From positions 1-16,801 of the forward strand of contig JADGQE010000020.1 of assembly GCA_017882055.1 (NCBI GenBank): a stretch of 16,801 nt of DNA, given 5' to 3'. Numbering within the stretch: the first letter of the stretch is position 1; each line of letters begins with the position of its first letter. The DNA comes from Thermoflexales bacterium (GTDB lineage: Bacteria; Chloroflexota; Anaerolineae; Fen-1058). Under the pieces are notes generated by a model. The model ran no database searches and was not told the origin of the DNA. It saw only the letters and a program-made list of their open reading frames with translations. Of the stretch, positions 7,998 through 15,186 are shown in pieces. The position numbers and the translations under genes are program-made.

Positions 7998-8747
7998 TTA
8001 CGGCTCGGTGGTTTTGGAGGCGGCCGGCTTTGCTCGCAAGTGCTCTTTGCGAATCACCAGCCGCCACCACCAGCCGATCAAGGCCGCGAGTGTGCGGGCC
8101 ACGCGTGGAAAGTTGAAGAACTGCGATCCGCCGTATTGTCGATACCAGTGATGGACCGGCACTTCGACGATGGAGTAACCGGCGTCCTGGATCTTCTTGA
8201 CCATTTCAAACGTGATGGTGCCGGTGGTTGATTCGAGTGCGATGTGATCAAAGATCGATCGGCGCATCAGGCGGAAGTCGCAATCAACATCGCGGATCGT
8301 GAGGCCGAAGGCCAGTTTGACGAAGTACTGGTAGGCCAAACCGATGACGACCCGATGAAATGGATCGCGTCGTTTGATTTTGTAGCCGTTCACCATATCC
8401 ACGCCATCGCGGACTTGCTCGGCCAGCTGGAATAATTCGCGGGCATCGTATTGTGCGTCGCCGTCGGTGTAGAAGATCCAGTCTTTGCGGGCAGCGGCAA
8501 AGCCGGCGCGCAGCACACCGCCGTAGCCGCTGGGTCGATCGCGGTGGATCACGCGCAGTTGCGGAAACGCACAGGCCATTTCCTCAAGGATGCGAGCCGA
8601 GTCGTCGCGGCTGCCATCATTGATCACCACCACTTCATAATCACTGGTGACTTGCGGCAGAGTCTGCAAAGCCCGCAGGATCATGGTTGGGATCGTGCCG
8701 GCATCATTGTAACAGGGAAAGAAAGCGGTCACACTGGATAGTTTCAT
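7998..8747 (-). CDS. GT2 glycosyltransferase, polyprenyl/dolichyl-phosphate hexose synthase-like
   Basis: Cytoplasmic glycosyltransferase of 249 residues with a GT-A fold. It likely transfers a hexose from a nucleotide sugar to polyprenyl phosphate, making the donor used by GT-C enzymes. Visible are FFPCYND (9-15), VVVINDGSRDDS (39-50), the RPSGYGGVLRAGF loop and the metal-binding DGDAQYD (95-101). The C-terminal half has RDVDCDFRLMRR and VEVPVHHWYRQYGGSQFF, both usual in DPM1-type enzymes. Only one weak hydrophobic stretch (ALIGWWWRLVI) is near the end, so it is probably peripheral, without the C-terminal anchors of some relatives. It is the last gene of the long leftward string, 90 bp after the methyltransferase, with no clear ribosome site. 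The nearby GT39-like gene is the natural partner. Confidence 0.9.
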   Translation of the reverse strand: MKLSSVTAFFPCYNDAGTIPTMILRALQTLPQVTSDYEVVVINDGSRDDSARILEEMACAFPQLRVIHRDRPSGYGGVLRAGFAAARKDWIFYTDGDAQYDARELFQLAEQVRDGVDMVNGYKIKRRDPFHRVVIGLAYQYFVKLAFGLTIRDVDCDFRLMRRSIFDHIALESTTGTITFEMVKKIQDAGYSIVEVPVHHWYRQYGGSQFFNFPRVARTLAALIGWWWRLVIRKEHLRAKPAASKTTEP

Positions 8748-8749
8748 GA

Positions 8750-8833
8750 GAATGCAGAATACTTAAGGCGGAATGCACAACGCTTAATGCTAACGTGCGT
8801 TGAGGTCGTTGAGGAATTGATCATTGTGCATTC
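8750..8833. repeat. Inverted repeat in the methyltransferase/GT2 spacer
   Basis: GAATGCACAA (8771-8780) is exactly inverted as TTGTGCATTC (8824-8833), with TTAA at matching outer positions of both arms. A third related copy, GAATGCAGAA, starts at 8750. The loop of 43 nt is long. It could form a hairpin in the transcript between the two genes. Function is unknown. Confidence 0.45.
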
Positions 8834-8837
8834 TGAA

Positions 8838-9578
8838 TTAAGACTTGGTCTTGCGCGCTAAGGCGACGACCGTTAACCCGAATGGCAGGCCCACCGAACG
8901 AATCAACGGCGCTTCGGCGCTGAGGATGCCGGCCAGCAGCCCGTTCAATCGACCGGGATCGAGGGTCAGATCGGAGCCGGTCTGATTGCGTCTAAACAGC
9001 CGTTCGCTGAGTCGTTTTGCCACGACGAGTGGAAACAGCGCGGTGTTGGCGTAGCTCAATCGTTCCGGCGCAAATCCACTGGCCGTCAATTTGGTTTTCA
9101 ACTCGCCGCGGGTGAAGCGATGTTGTATGTGCACGGCCACATCATGTTTTCCACGCAGCCAATGGTAAGCGGGCAGCCGCAATAGCAGCCACCCGCCGGG
9201 CTTAAGTACCCTCGCGAACTCATGCAGTGCCTGCTCGTCGTCAACGCCCGTCTCGCAAATAACATCGAAGGAAGTGATCAGGTCGAATGAGTCGTCGGCA
9301 TATGGCAAGTCAATCACAGAGGCCTGCGCGAGCGACTGATGTCCACGTTGCCGCGAGAAGCGCAGGGCTTCGGCTGAATAATCGAAGCCGGTGACCTGGC
9401 CGTATTGGGCCAGATAGACCATGACTGCGCCGGTGCCGCAGCCTGCATCGAGAATGCGAATCGATGGATGCTGACCGAGTGCCTGATCCAGCAGGCTGCG
9501 GGTAATTCGTTCCATGCCGAGATACCACCAATGGTGATCCTCGACCTGGTACATCACCTCATATTCTTCATGGTTCAT
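8838..9578 (-). CDS. Class I SAM-dependent methyltransferase (envelope-cluster type)
   Basis: A soluble 246-residue methyltransferase. The N-terminal EDHHWWYLGME (13-23) is common in methyltransferases of polysaccharide and lipid-glycan clusters. Motif I is ILDAGCGTGAV (42-52), with the acidic residue after strand 2 at Asp66 (TGFDYSAEAL). The VIDLPYADDSFDLI block and VLKPGGWLLLRLP complete the Rossmann fold. The start lies only 4 nt after the stop of the secreted-protein gene and has no ribosome site, so translational coupling is likely. The substrate could be a sugar, a glycan end or a lipid. I cannot decide from the sequence. The gene contains no CGATCG, unlike most of the window. Confidence 0.9.
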   Translation of the reverse strand: MNHEEYEVMYQVEDHHWWYLGMERITRSLLDQALGQHPSIRILDAGCGTGAVMVYLAQYGQVTGFDYSAEALRFSRQRGHQSLAQASVIDLPYADDSFDLITSFDVICETGVDDEQALHEFARVLKPGGWLLLRLPAYHWLRGKHDVAVHIQHRFTRGELKTKLTASGFAPERLSYANTALFPLVVAKRLSERLFRRNQTGSDLTLDPGRLNGLLAGILSAEAPLIRSVGLPFGLTVVALARKTKS

Positions 9579-9582
9579 AAAA

Positions 9583-11121
9583 CTACGGCAGGCTGTACAT
9601 CTTGATATTATCGAAGTCGACTTCCATCTGGCCGCCTACCGGTGGGTAGGTGGGATCATTGCTGAATGCGATGATGGCCGTACCCCACTTGCGTGCTCCG
9701 GTGTAGGTGGTATCGTTGACCGAGATCACTAACTGGCTGTTAACCCAAATGTTGATCAAGGATCCGTTGCGTTGCACATGCAGGGTGTCCCAGGCAGAGG
9801 CATTACCCACGAAACTGGATGGCAGCGCTACAAAGCCGTTGTTGCCTGCGTTGCCGCTGATGTAGCTGCAGTTCCCGCCGCTGCAGATGTCCAGGCGGAT
9901 GCCTTTCGGCTGAACGGAGACATCACTGGTGCCAACATACAAGAAGTAGAAATTGCCATTGCCGTTGAATGCGCCCGGATTGGAACCGATGGTTCCATCG
10001 TCTGCGCCGAAGATGATGCCGTAATCGTCGCTGGGGTACAGCCGCCATGGCGAGGTATCGACGTACAGATCGAAGTTGACCGGCGCATGATTGTTTGGAC
10101 TGCCTGCGGCGATAAGATAGCTCGCGGTCGTATATAACAGCAAACTGTTGCCCGGATTGCCATGACCGATACGAACATTTTGGCTGTAAGCGTAAGGACC
10201 GCCGCCTCCGGACCTGGTGCCGTCGTAGAACTGCCCTCCCCACTTGCTGAGGTCTGAGCCAGTCCCGGTCGGATCGGCTTCGTCGAAGGTATAGCCATAC
10301 AGCGGCGGAATTGGCGTGGCCGTAGGCGTAGGTGACGGAGCGTAGTTATTCATGGCAACAGGCAGGTAGCTATACTTCAAGGGGTTGCCGACGACGGCCA
10401 CATTTCGGATGAACGCGCCTACGCCGCTGGGTAAGTTCCCGCTATTAAAAGCGAAGGCAAGGTAGAGCGTGCTAGTCTTGAAATTGATGTTGTTCAACAC
10501 CAATGAGCCGGTCAGCCATTGCGAACCGCCCAATGCAGGCGAGATGTGGCCGCTGGTGTCTGAGCCAGTGAAATTGACGCCATCAAATGAATAGGCCCAG
10601 CTGAGACAGTCGCCGGAGTAGGTTGGATAACATGCCCCCGGCGTGGAATCAAGATAGTAATTGAAAGATAGATAGGCAGAGGCATAGTGGCTTAGATCAA
10701 GTGGGCCATATACTAGCCAGGTATCAAGATTGGCGGGATACGTAATACCCACGCCCGGCGCAATTTGTGCGGCAGCCGGCCAGGCGCTGGGAGCAAATCC
10801 ACCGCTGGTGACGCCGCCCCAGTAATAGTTCGATGCGCCAGTATTGGTAATCACACGCCAGGCCGGCGTTATACCGAGCGTTGTAGTCGGTGCAAAAGAT
10901 GCCCCGAACGTTTCGGTGAAGATGCTGCTGCTGCCAGGCGATGGGAAGCCAAGATCGTTCGTATTGACCGTCGATGTTTTCTGGAATTTGAAGGGTGGCT
11001 TCAATTGATTACTCACCGGCCCTGCCACGGCCGACTGGTTGATCGACGTGCCGGCGATCAATAGGAAGCAGGCTACGGTCAATGCTGCAATAAACAGAGT
11101 GATGTTTCTGGATGGCTTCAT
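9583..11121 (-). CDS. Secreted two-domain protein with Thr-Pro linker (paralogue of the 968-2461 gene)
   Basis: A 512-residue exported protein built like the one at 968-2461. It has a signal peptide (hydrophobic core about 8-24, likely cut near AVAG at 31-34), an LKPPFKFQ motif at 40-47, a first beta-rich domain (about 66-250), SYLPVAMN (251-258), a Pro-Thr linker (261-273) and a C-terminal LamG-like domain (274-512) ending in DFDNIKMYSLP. The paralogues agree in layout and in short blocks such as GVTSG/PVTSG, YGPLDLS/YGPIDLS and WGGQF/WGGNF, but are otherwise divergent. Four cysteines in two close pairs (164/172 and one pair in the second domain) may form disulfides. It lies 65 bp after the NERD-like gene and 4 nt before the methyltransferase. 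It has no CGATCG hexamers. Function is unknown. Surface adhesion or glycan binding is possible. Confidence 0.85.
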   Translation of the reverse strand: MKPSRNITLFIAALTVACFLLIAGTSINQSAVAGPVSNQLKPPFKFQKTSTVNTNDLGFPSPGSSSIFTETFGASFAPTTTLGITPAWRVITNTGASNYYWGGVTSGGFAPSAWPAAAQIAPGVGITYPANLDTWLVYGPLDLSHYASAYLSFNYYLDSTPGACYPTYSGDCLSWAYSFDGVNFTGSDTSGHISPALGGSQWLTGSLVLNNINFKTSTLYLAFAFNSGNLPSGVGAFIRNVAVVGNPLKYSYLPVAMNNYAPSPTPTATPIPPLYGYTFDEADPTGTGSDLSKWGGQFYDGTRSGGGGPYAYSQNVRIGHGNPGNSLLLYTTASYLIAAGSPNNHAPVNFDLYVDTSPWRLYPSDDYGIIFGADDGTIGSNPGAFNGNGNFYFLYVGTSDVSVQPKGIRLDICSGGNCSYISGNAGNNGFVALPSSFVGNASAWDTLHVQRNGSLINIWVNSQLVISVNDTTYTGARKWGTAIIAFSNDPTYPPVGGQMEVDFDNIKMYSLP

Positions 11122-11186
11122 GGATTTTGCTACCTTTCCCCTGGCTAGCGATGACCCTGTGAAATCATCGCGCCGAATCGGATAGA

Positions 11187-11885
11187 CTAGGCTTCTCTGG
11201 GTTCGAACAGTTGAACCAACTGCGCGTGCGCCTCCGTGCTGAGGTCACCCGATCGACCGGCGCCGCGCAGCCAGTCTTTGAGTTTCTTGGCGTGCAGCGC
11301 TGGAACCGGCGAAGTGCCGGCATCCACGTCGGCCAGCGGATTGCCAAACACAATGACCGGCTGGATCGGGACTTCGACTCCCGGCAATTTCTTCTCCAGA
11401 TGACGATGCAGTGAACTGACTTCGATGGCGGCGTCTTGCCCGGGATTGCCCAGCGTTTCTTGCGTCATAAAACCGAAGATGCGTTTTAGACCTTTGACGT
11501 GATGCCGCCATTTGCCGTTGCGGAATTCGATGGCTCCGGCCTGCAGCTTGACGACGAAAACGATGCAAGCGTTCGGCGTGAGCAGCAGGTTGCCGACCGG
11601 CGCAGTGTACTGATACAGCGTGTAACGATCGTCGAAGCCCTTGAGCGATTTCGCCAGCACTTCATCGGGCCGATCGGCGCGGCTGTAACGATTGCTAAGA
11701 TAGAGGCCGACTTGCGAACCGATGAAGCCAAGGATCAAGGCCGCAAACGATATCGGCAGCAGCGCAATGTTGTTGGAAAAAGAGATCACCAGGCCCAGGA
11801 GCAATACACCCATGCTGCCCAGGCTGATGTAACGGGCCAGTGTAGCTCGCCGTTTGATGAAGGGATCGTTTCGAATAATGCGCAT
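11187..11885 (-). CDS. Membrane protein with two TM helices and a degenerate NERD-like domain
   Basis: A 232-residue protein with two hydrophobic helices (about 19-35 and 41-63) and a soluble C-terminal part. The segment RPDEVLAKSLKGFDD followed by GNLLLTPNACIVFVVKLQAG (99-118) resembles the core of the NERD (nuclease-related) domain, whose usual pattern is Glu, then Asp, then Glu-x-Lys. The first Glu (75) and the Lys (113) are present. The expected Asp is Gly98 or nearby and the Glu before the Lys is Val, so nuclease activity is doubtful. It is separated from fabF by 16 bp and has a strong GGAGGAG ribosome site. Its role beside lipid-synthesis genes is not known. The NERD link is by eye and moderately sure. 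Confidence 0.6.
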   Translation of the reverse strand: MRIIRNDPFIKRRATLARYISLGSMGVLLLGLVISFSNNIALLPISFAALILGFIGSQVGLYLSNRYSRADRPDEVLAKSLKGFDDRYTLYQYTAPVGNLLLTPNACIVFVVKLQAGAIEFRNGKWRHHVKGLKRIFGFMTQETLGNPGQDAAIEVSSLHRHLEKKLPGVEVPIQPVIVFGNPLADVDAGTSPVPALHAKKLKDWLRGAGRSGDLSTEAHAQLVQLFEPREA

Positions 11886-11901
11886 ATGACTCCTCCGTGT
11901 C

Positions 11902-13176
11902 TTAGTGTCCTGTACCGTTGAAGTATTTGCCTATGACCAGACAAGCGTTGTTGCCGCCCAGGCCGAATGAATTGGACATAGCAATTCGGATGTTGGCTGG
12001 CCGCGGTGAGTTGGGTACGTAGTCGAGGTCGCATTCCGGATCGGGCGTCTCGTAATTCATCGTCGGATGGATCAACCCATGTTGAATCATCTTGGTGCAG
12101 GCGATGGCTTCGAGCGATCCGGCCGCACCCATGCAGTGACCGATCATCGACTTGGTTGAGCTGATGGCGATGTTGTAGGCTTGTTCGCCAAAATACTTTT
12201 TGATGGCCATGGTTTCGACCGCATCATTGATAGGGGTCGAAGTGCCATGCGCATTGATGTAATCGACTTCATTCGGCTCGATCAAGGCGTCACGGATGGC
12301 CCACTTCATGGCGCGAACGGCGCCCGAACCGGTTGGATCGGGCGCCGCCACGTGGTAGGCATCTGAAGAAGACGCATGCCCTAATATTTCGGCGTAGATC
12401 CTGGCGTGGCGAGCACGGGCGCTTTCGAGACTTTCCAGCACCAGCAGTCCGCAGCCTTCGCTGATAATGAATCCGTCGCGATCTTTGTCGAAGGGCCGGC
12501 TGGCATGCTCGGGATCGGCGTTGCGTGTCGAGAGCGCGCGCATCACACTGAAGCCGCCGATGCCATAATCACAGATCATGCCTTCAACCCCGCCGCAGAT
12601 CATGATCCGTGCCGCGCCACGCCGGATGTAATCGGCCGCTTCGCCGACGGCATGGGTGCCGGTTGCACAGGCATTGACCACCGTGCTAATCGGACCTTTG
12701 GCTTGCGTGAGCATGCTGACGTGGTGAGCGGGCATGTTGGGCAGGGCGCCGGTGATGCCGAACGGGCTGGACAGCCGCCAGCCTTTCTTGCGGAAAATTT
12801 GTAGCTCGTCATCGGCCTTGTCGAAGTTGCCCATGGCGGTGCCAATTAAGACTCCGACTTCCTCTTGCTCCGCTTCTGGCAGTGGCAGCTGTAAACCGGC
12901 ATCCTTCAGCGTTTCATACGCGGTGGCAATCGCCAGATGCGAAGCCCGACCCATGCGCCGCGCTTCTTTGACGCTGATCCATTTGGTGATGTCGAGGTCT
13001 TTGACTTCGCCTGCAATCTGGGTAGGGAAATCGCTGGCATCGAAGCGCGTGATCTTCGCAATGCCCGATCGGCCGTGAATTAGCCCATCCCAATACTCGT
13101 CCACCGAGTGGCCCAGCGGCGTGATCGCGCCCATGCCCGTAATAACAACTCGTTGCGAATCAGGTCGAAGTTGCAT
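11902..13176 (-). CDS. fabF: 3-oxoacyl-ACP synthase II (FabF)
   Basis: Condensing enzyme of fatty-acid elongation: it joins malonyl-ACP to an acyl-enzyme with loss of CO2. The 424 residues fit the family (about 410-420). The catalytic triad is visible: Cys170 in VNACATGTHAVGEA, His310 in INAHGTSTPINDA and His347 in STKSMIGHCMGAAG, with the supporting Lys342. The start is MQLRPDSQRVVITGMG at 13176. The frame is open further upstream, but that would run into plsX and add 45 non-homologous residues. It follows plsX by 10 bp, so the two are cotranscribed. The C-terminal gating loop reads SFGLGGNN where E. coli FabF has SFGFGGTN, replacing the gating Phe by Leu. Confidence 0.96.
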   Translation of the reverse strand: MQLRPDSQRVVITGMGAITPLGHSVDEYWDGLIHGRSGIAKITRFDASDFPTQIAGEVKDLDITKWISVKEARRMGRASHLAIATAYETLKDAGLQLPLPEAEQEEVGVLIGTAMGNFDKADDELQIFRKKGWRLSSPFGITGALPNMPAHHVSMLTQAKGPISTVVNACATGTHAVGEAADYIRRGAARIMICGGVEGMICDYGIGGFSVMRALSTRNADPEHASRPFDKDRDGFIISEGCGLLVLESLESARARHARIYAEILGHASSSDAYHVAAPDPTGSGAVRAMKWAIRDALIEPNEVDYINAHGTSTPINDAVETMAIKKYFGEQAYNIAISSTKSMIGHCMGAAGSLEAIACTKMIQHGLIHPTMNYETPDPECDLDYVPNSPRPANIRIAMSNSFGLGGNNACLVIGKYFNGTGH

Positions 13177-13186
13177 AGCTCTATTT

Positions 13187-14245
13187 CTATCCTGCCGGTG
13201 ATGTAGTTGAGGCGGCGGCCGCTGCGGCCAGGCCGGCTTTAATGGCGTTGACGATGTTGCCCTCGACGGCTTGCCGGGTCGATCGAATGGCGCCCCGGAT
13301 GGCGCGCGCATCCGATCGGCCGTGCGCGATCAATACAACCCCATCCACGCCGAGGAGTGGCGCAGCGCCATATTCCCGATAGTCCATGCGCTTGCGCAGG
13401 CGGCCGATCGACGGCAGCAGCAGAACAATTCCCGGTAACATCAGGATGGCGCCCGGAATCAGCAGCGCCAACCCGATTTTGTTCAAGAGTCCGCCCGTCA
13501 GGCTTTGCTTCAGAAACTTGACCAGGAAAGACACGATGCCTTCGGTCAACTTCACGATGACGTTGCCCGTGAAACCGTCGGTCACGATCACGTCGGTCAC
13601 GCCTTTGGGGATGTCTTTGCCTTCCACATTGCCGACGAAGTTGAGCGAACTTGACTGCAAGAGCTTATACGTGTCGCGTACCAGCATCGAACCTTTGTCG
13701 GCTTCTTCGCCGTTGGAGACAATGGCCACGCGCGGCTTTTGAATTCCCAATACGCACTCGGCATACAGGCTGCCCATCAGCGCGCTTTGGAGCAAATTCT
13801 GCGGCTTCGGATCGGCGTTGGCCCCGAGATCAATCAGAACCGCAGGCTTGAGGCTGGCCGGATACTGGGTGCATAGCGCCGGTCGATCGATGCCGCGGAT
13901 ACGACCCACGCCGAACAGCGCCGCGGCCATCACCGCGCCCGAGTTGCCCGCCGACATAAAGGCGTCGGCTTTGCCGTCTTTGATCAGGCGCATGCCGACG
14001 CTCAGCGAGTTGTCCTTCTTCTCTTTCACGGCCAGCGTATGCTCGTGCATCTCGATGACTTCAGATGCCGGCACGATCGAGATCGCCAGGCCCTCGGTCG
14101 AATGGCGGGCAAGTTCGCGTTGGATGTCGTCTGCGCGACCGACTAAAATGATCTCAATCCCGAACTCGCGCGCGGCCATCACCGAGCCTTCCACCACGAC
14201 CCCTGGCGCATGATCGCCGCCCATCGCATCGACCACAATCTTCAT
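13187..14245 (-). CDS. plsX: Phosphate acyltransferase PlsX
   Basis: Makes acyl-phosphate from acyl-ACP and phosphate, the first step of the PlsX/PlsY route to phospholipids, at the cytoplasmic face of the membrane. Family marks: KIVVDAMGGDHAPG at the start, AFMSAGNSGAVMAAA (95-109), CTQYPA, LIDLGANAD (138-146), VIVTDGFTGNVIVK (219-232) and DYREYGAAPLLGVDG (288-302). The 352 residues are slightly longer than usual. A hydrophobic insert at about 259-281 and an alanine-rich tail account for this. I prefer the ATG at 14245 because AGGAG lies 8 nt upstream. The ATG at 14251 is too close to it. First gene of the long leftward string, behind a near-consensus promoter. Confidence 0.96.
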   Translation of the reverse strand: MKIVVDAMGGDHAPGVVVEGSVMAAREFGIEIILVGRADDIQRELARHSTEGLAISIVPASEVIEMHEHTLAVKEKKDNSLSVGMRLIKDGKADAFMSAGNSGAVMAAALFGVGRIRGIDRPALCTQYPASLKPAVLIDLGANADPKPQNLLQSALMGSLYAECVLGIQKPRVAIVSNGEEADKGSMLVRDTYKLLQSSSLNFVGNVEGKDIPKGVTDVIVTDGFTGNVIVKLTEGIVSFLVKFLKQSLTGGLLNKIGLALLIPGAILMLPGIVLLLPSIGRLRKRMDYREYGAAPLLGVDGVVLIAHGRSDARAIRGAIRSTRQAVEGNIVNAIKAGLAAAAAASTTSPAG

Positions 14246-14283
14246 GCACATCTCTCCTGGGATTCATCGAGCCAAGCCGGAGC

Positions 14284-14312
14284 ATTGTACCTGAGGCATA
14301 TTAACTTGTCAA
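14284..14312 (-). promoter_or_regulatory. Near-consensus sigma-70-type promoter of the plsX-fabF gene string
   Basis: On the minus strand TTGACA (14307-14312) and TACAAT (14284-14289) are separated by 17 bp, differing from consensus at one base. The start would be near 14277, about 30 nt before the plsX ATG. It may serve all six genes down to the GT2. I see no other promoter as good between them. Confidence 0.75.
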
Positions 14313-14340
14313 AGCAAAATGGCTCGGTGGAGTGTGCGGA

Positions 14341-14997
14341 TTAGTTCAGTGAAAACGGCGCAGCTTCTTCGGACGGTTTGAAGCGAGCGGCCACCACAAT
14401 TTGCAGGCCGCGGACTTCACGCTGCAACAGGCGATCGATCTGGTAAAGCAGATCGCCGATCGATTCTGTGCTGAGCAATTGCTGCTTTTCTGATGGGTCG
14501 ATCTGCAAGACGGATGCGGCGATATTCGCCAGTGCGGCCGGTTCGTCAGGCAGCTCGAGGTGGATCGCGCTGTCGGTGATCTGTGCCAGCAGCTCCAGAT
14601 AGCGGCCGAGTCGAGCACGGATGCGATCGCTTATCCGTTGAACTCGATTCGGCTCGACTGGCAGCCAGGGCCATAGATCAACGCGGCCCAGCAAGTAAGG
14701 CTGATCGGTGTACGTCTGTGCGACGCGGAAGCGGGCATCGCCGACGCACAGAATATTCATGCGCCCATCGGGCAGGTGTTCGACCCGCACAATGCGGGCC
14801 GTCGTGCCTACCTCGAACGCCTCGGCCGCTTTGCTGACTTCCTCGCCCTGGCGAATGAGGACGACGCCAAAAGGCTGGCCGGTTTGCAGGCACTCTTGAA
14901 TCATCTTCCGGTAGCGTGCCTCGAAGATGTGCAGCGGCAGCAACTGGCCGGGAAACAATACCGTATTCAGCGGGAACAACGGCAGTCTGGCGTTCAT
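14341..14997 (-). CDS. Stand-alone Lon N-terminal (substrate-binding) domain protein
   Basis: A 218-residue protein equal to the LON substrate-binding domain of ATP-dependent protease La, without its AAA+ and protease parts. The opening LPLFPLNTVLFPGQLLPLHIFEARYRKM is the family's signature (positions 5 to about 32). PFGVVLI, GTTARIVRVEHLPDGRMNI and GDARFRV follow as expected. The C-terminal half is helical, with LPDEPAALANIAASVLQID and KQQLLSTESIGDLLYQIDRLL. Such proteins are common in bacteria and are presumed to bind unfolded or regulatory protein segments; the precise role is unsettled. It has its own promoter immediately upstream and no ribosome site. The mRNA appears to start at or beside the ATG. 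It is separate from the plsX operon (89-bp gap holding the plsX promoter). Confidence 0.93.
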   Translation of the reverse strand: MNARLPLFPLNTVLFPGQLLPLHIFEARYRKMIQECLQTGQPFGVVLIRQGEEVSKAAEAFEVGTTARIVRVEHLPDGRMNILCVGDARFRVAQTYTDQPYLLGRVDLWPWLPVEPNRVQRISDRIRARLGRYLELLAQITDSAIHLELPDEPAALANIAASVLQIDPSEKQQLLSTESIGDLLYQIDRLLQREVRGLQIVVAARFKPSEEAAPFSLN

Positions 14998-15003
14998 GCC
15001 GTG

Positions 15004-15031
15004 ATTGTACCTGATTCAGATTCTAGTGCAA
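15004..15031 (-). promoter_or_regulatory. Promoter of the Lon-domain gene, probably giving a leaderless mRNA
   Basis: On the minus strand TACAAT (15004-15009) ends only 6 nt before the ATG at 14997. A weak -35 match, TTGCAC (15026-15031), is 16 bp further up. The stretch TCAGGTACAAT is also found at the plsX promoter. A start 6-8 nt after the -10 box would fall at the ATG itself. Confidence 0.5.
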
Positions 15032-15085
15032 CTGCGGATACAATGGCGCAGGCACGGAAAACCTTGCGACGCCTAGCGGCCCAGG

Positions 15086-15149
15086 CCATGCCCCCGCTCC
15101 CCCGGAGCGGGGTGGCCCACCAGTCGCCGGCGCAATGCGCCGGGCATGG
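15086..15149. repeat. Nested hairpin repeat (three-way-junction-like)
   Basis: CCATGC (15086-15091) and GCATGG (15144-15149) enclose two hairpins. The first has 9 bp, ccccgctcc-ccc-ggagcgggg at 15092-15112. The second is ccggcg-caatg-cgccgg at 15127-15143. It lies in the 392-bp gene-free spacer between the Lon-domain gene and the NifU-like gene. It looks like an intergenic palindromic repeat. Confidence 0.6.
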
Positions 15150-15186
15150 GCGGGTTGAATTCGAGGATCAGTGTCATTAAGATAAG

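Noticed and set aside
13177..13311. Upstream extension of the fabF frame
   Set aside because: It is open but overlaps the end of plsX and adds 45 residues with no family likeness. FabF begins at MQLRPDSQRVVITGMG (13176).
14631..14640. HIP1 (GCGATCGC) as evidence of a cyanobacterium
   Set aside because: The full octamer was seen only about once. The excess here is in CGATCG, and the gene content does not point to cyanobacteria.
14776..15180. Plus-strand reading frame across the start of the Lon-domain gene and the repeats
   Set aside because: It is a shadow of the minus-strand gene, and its latter half is palindromic repeat.
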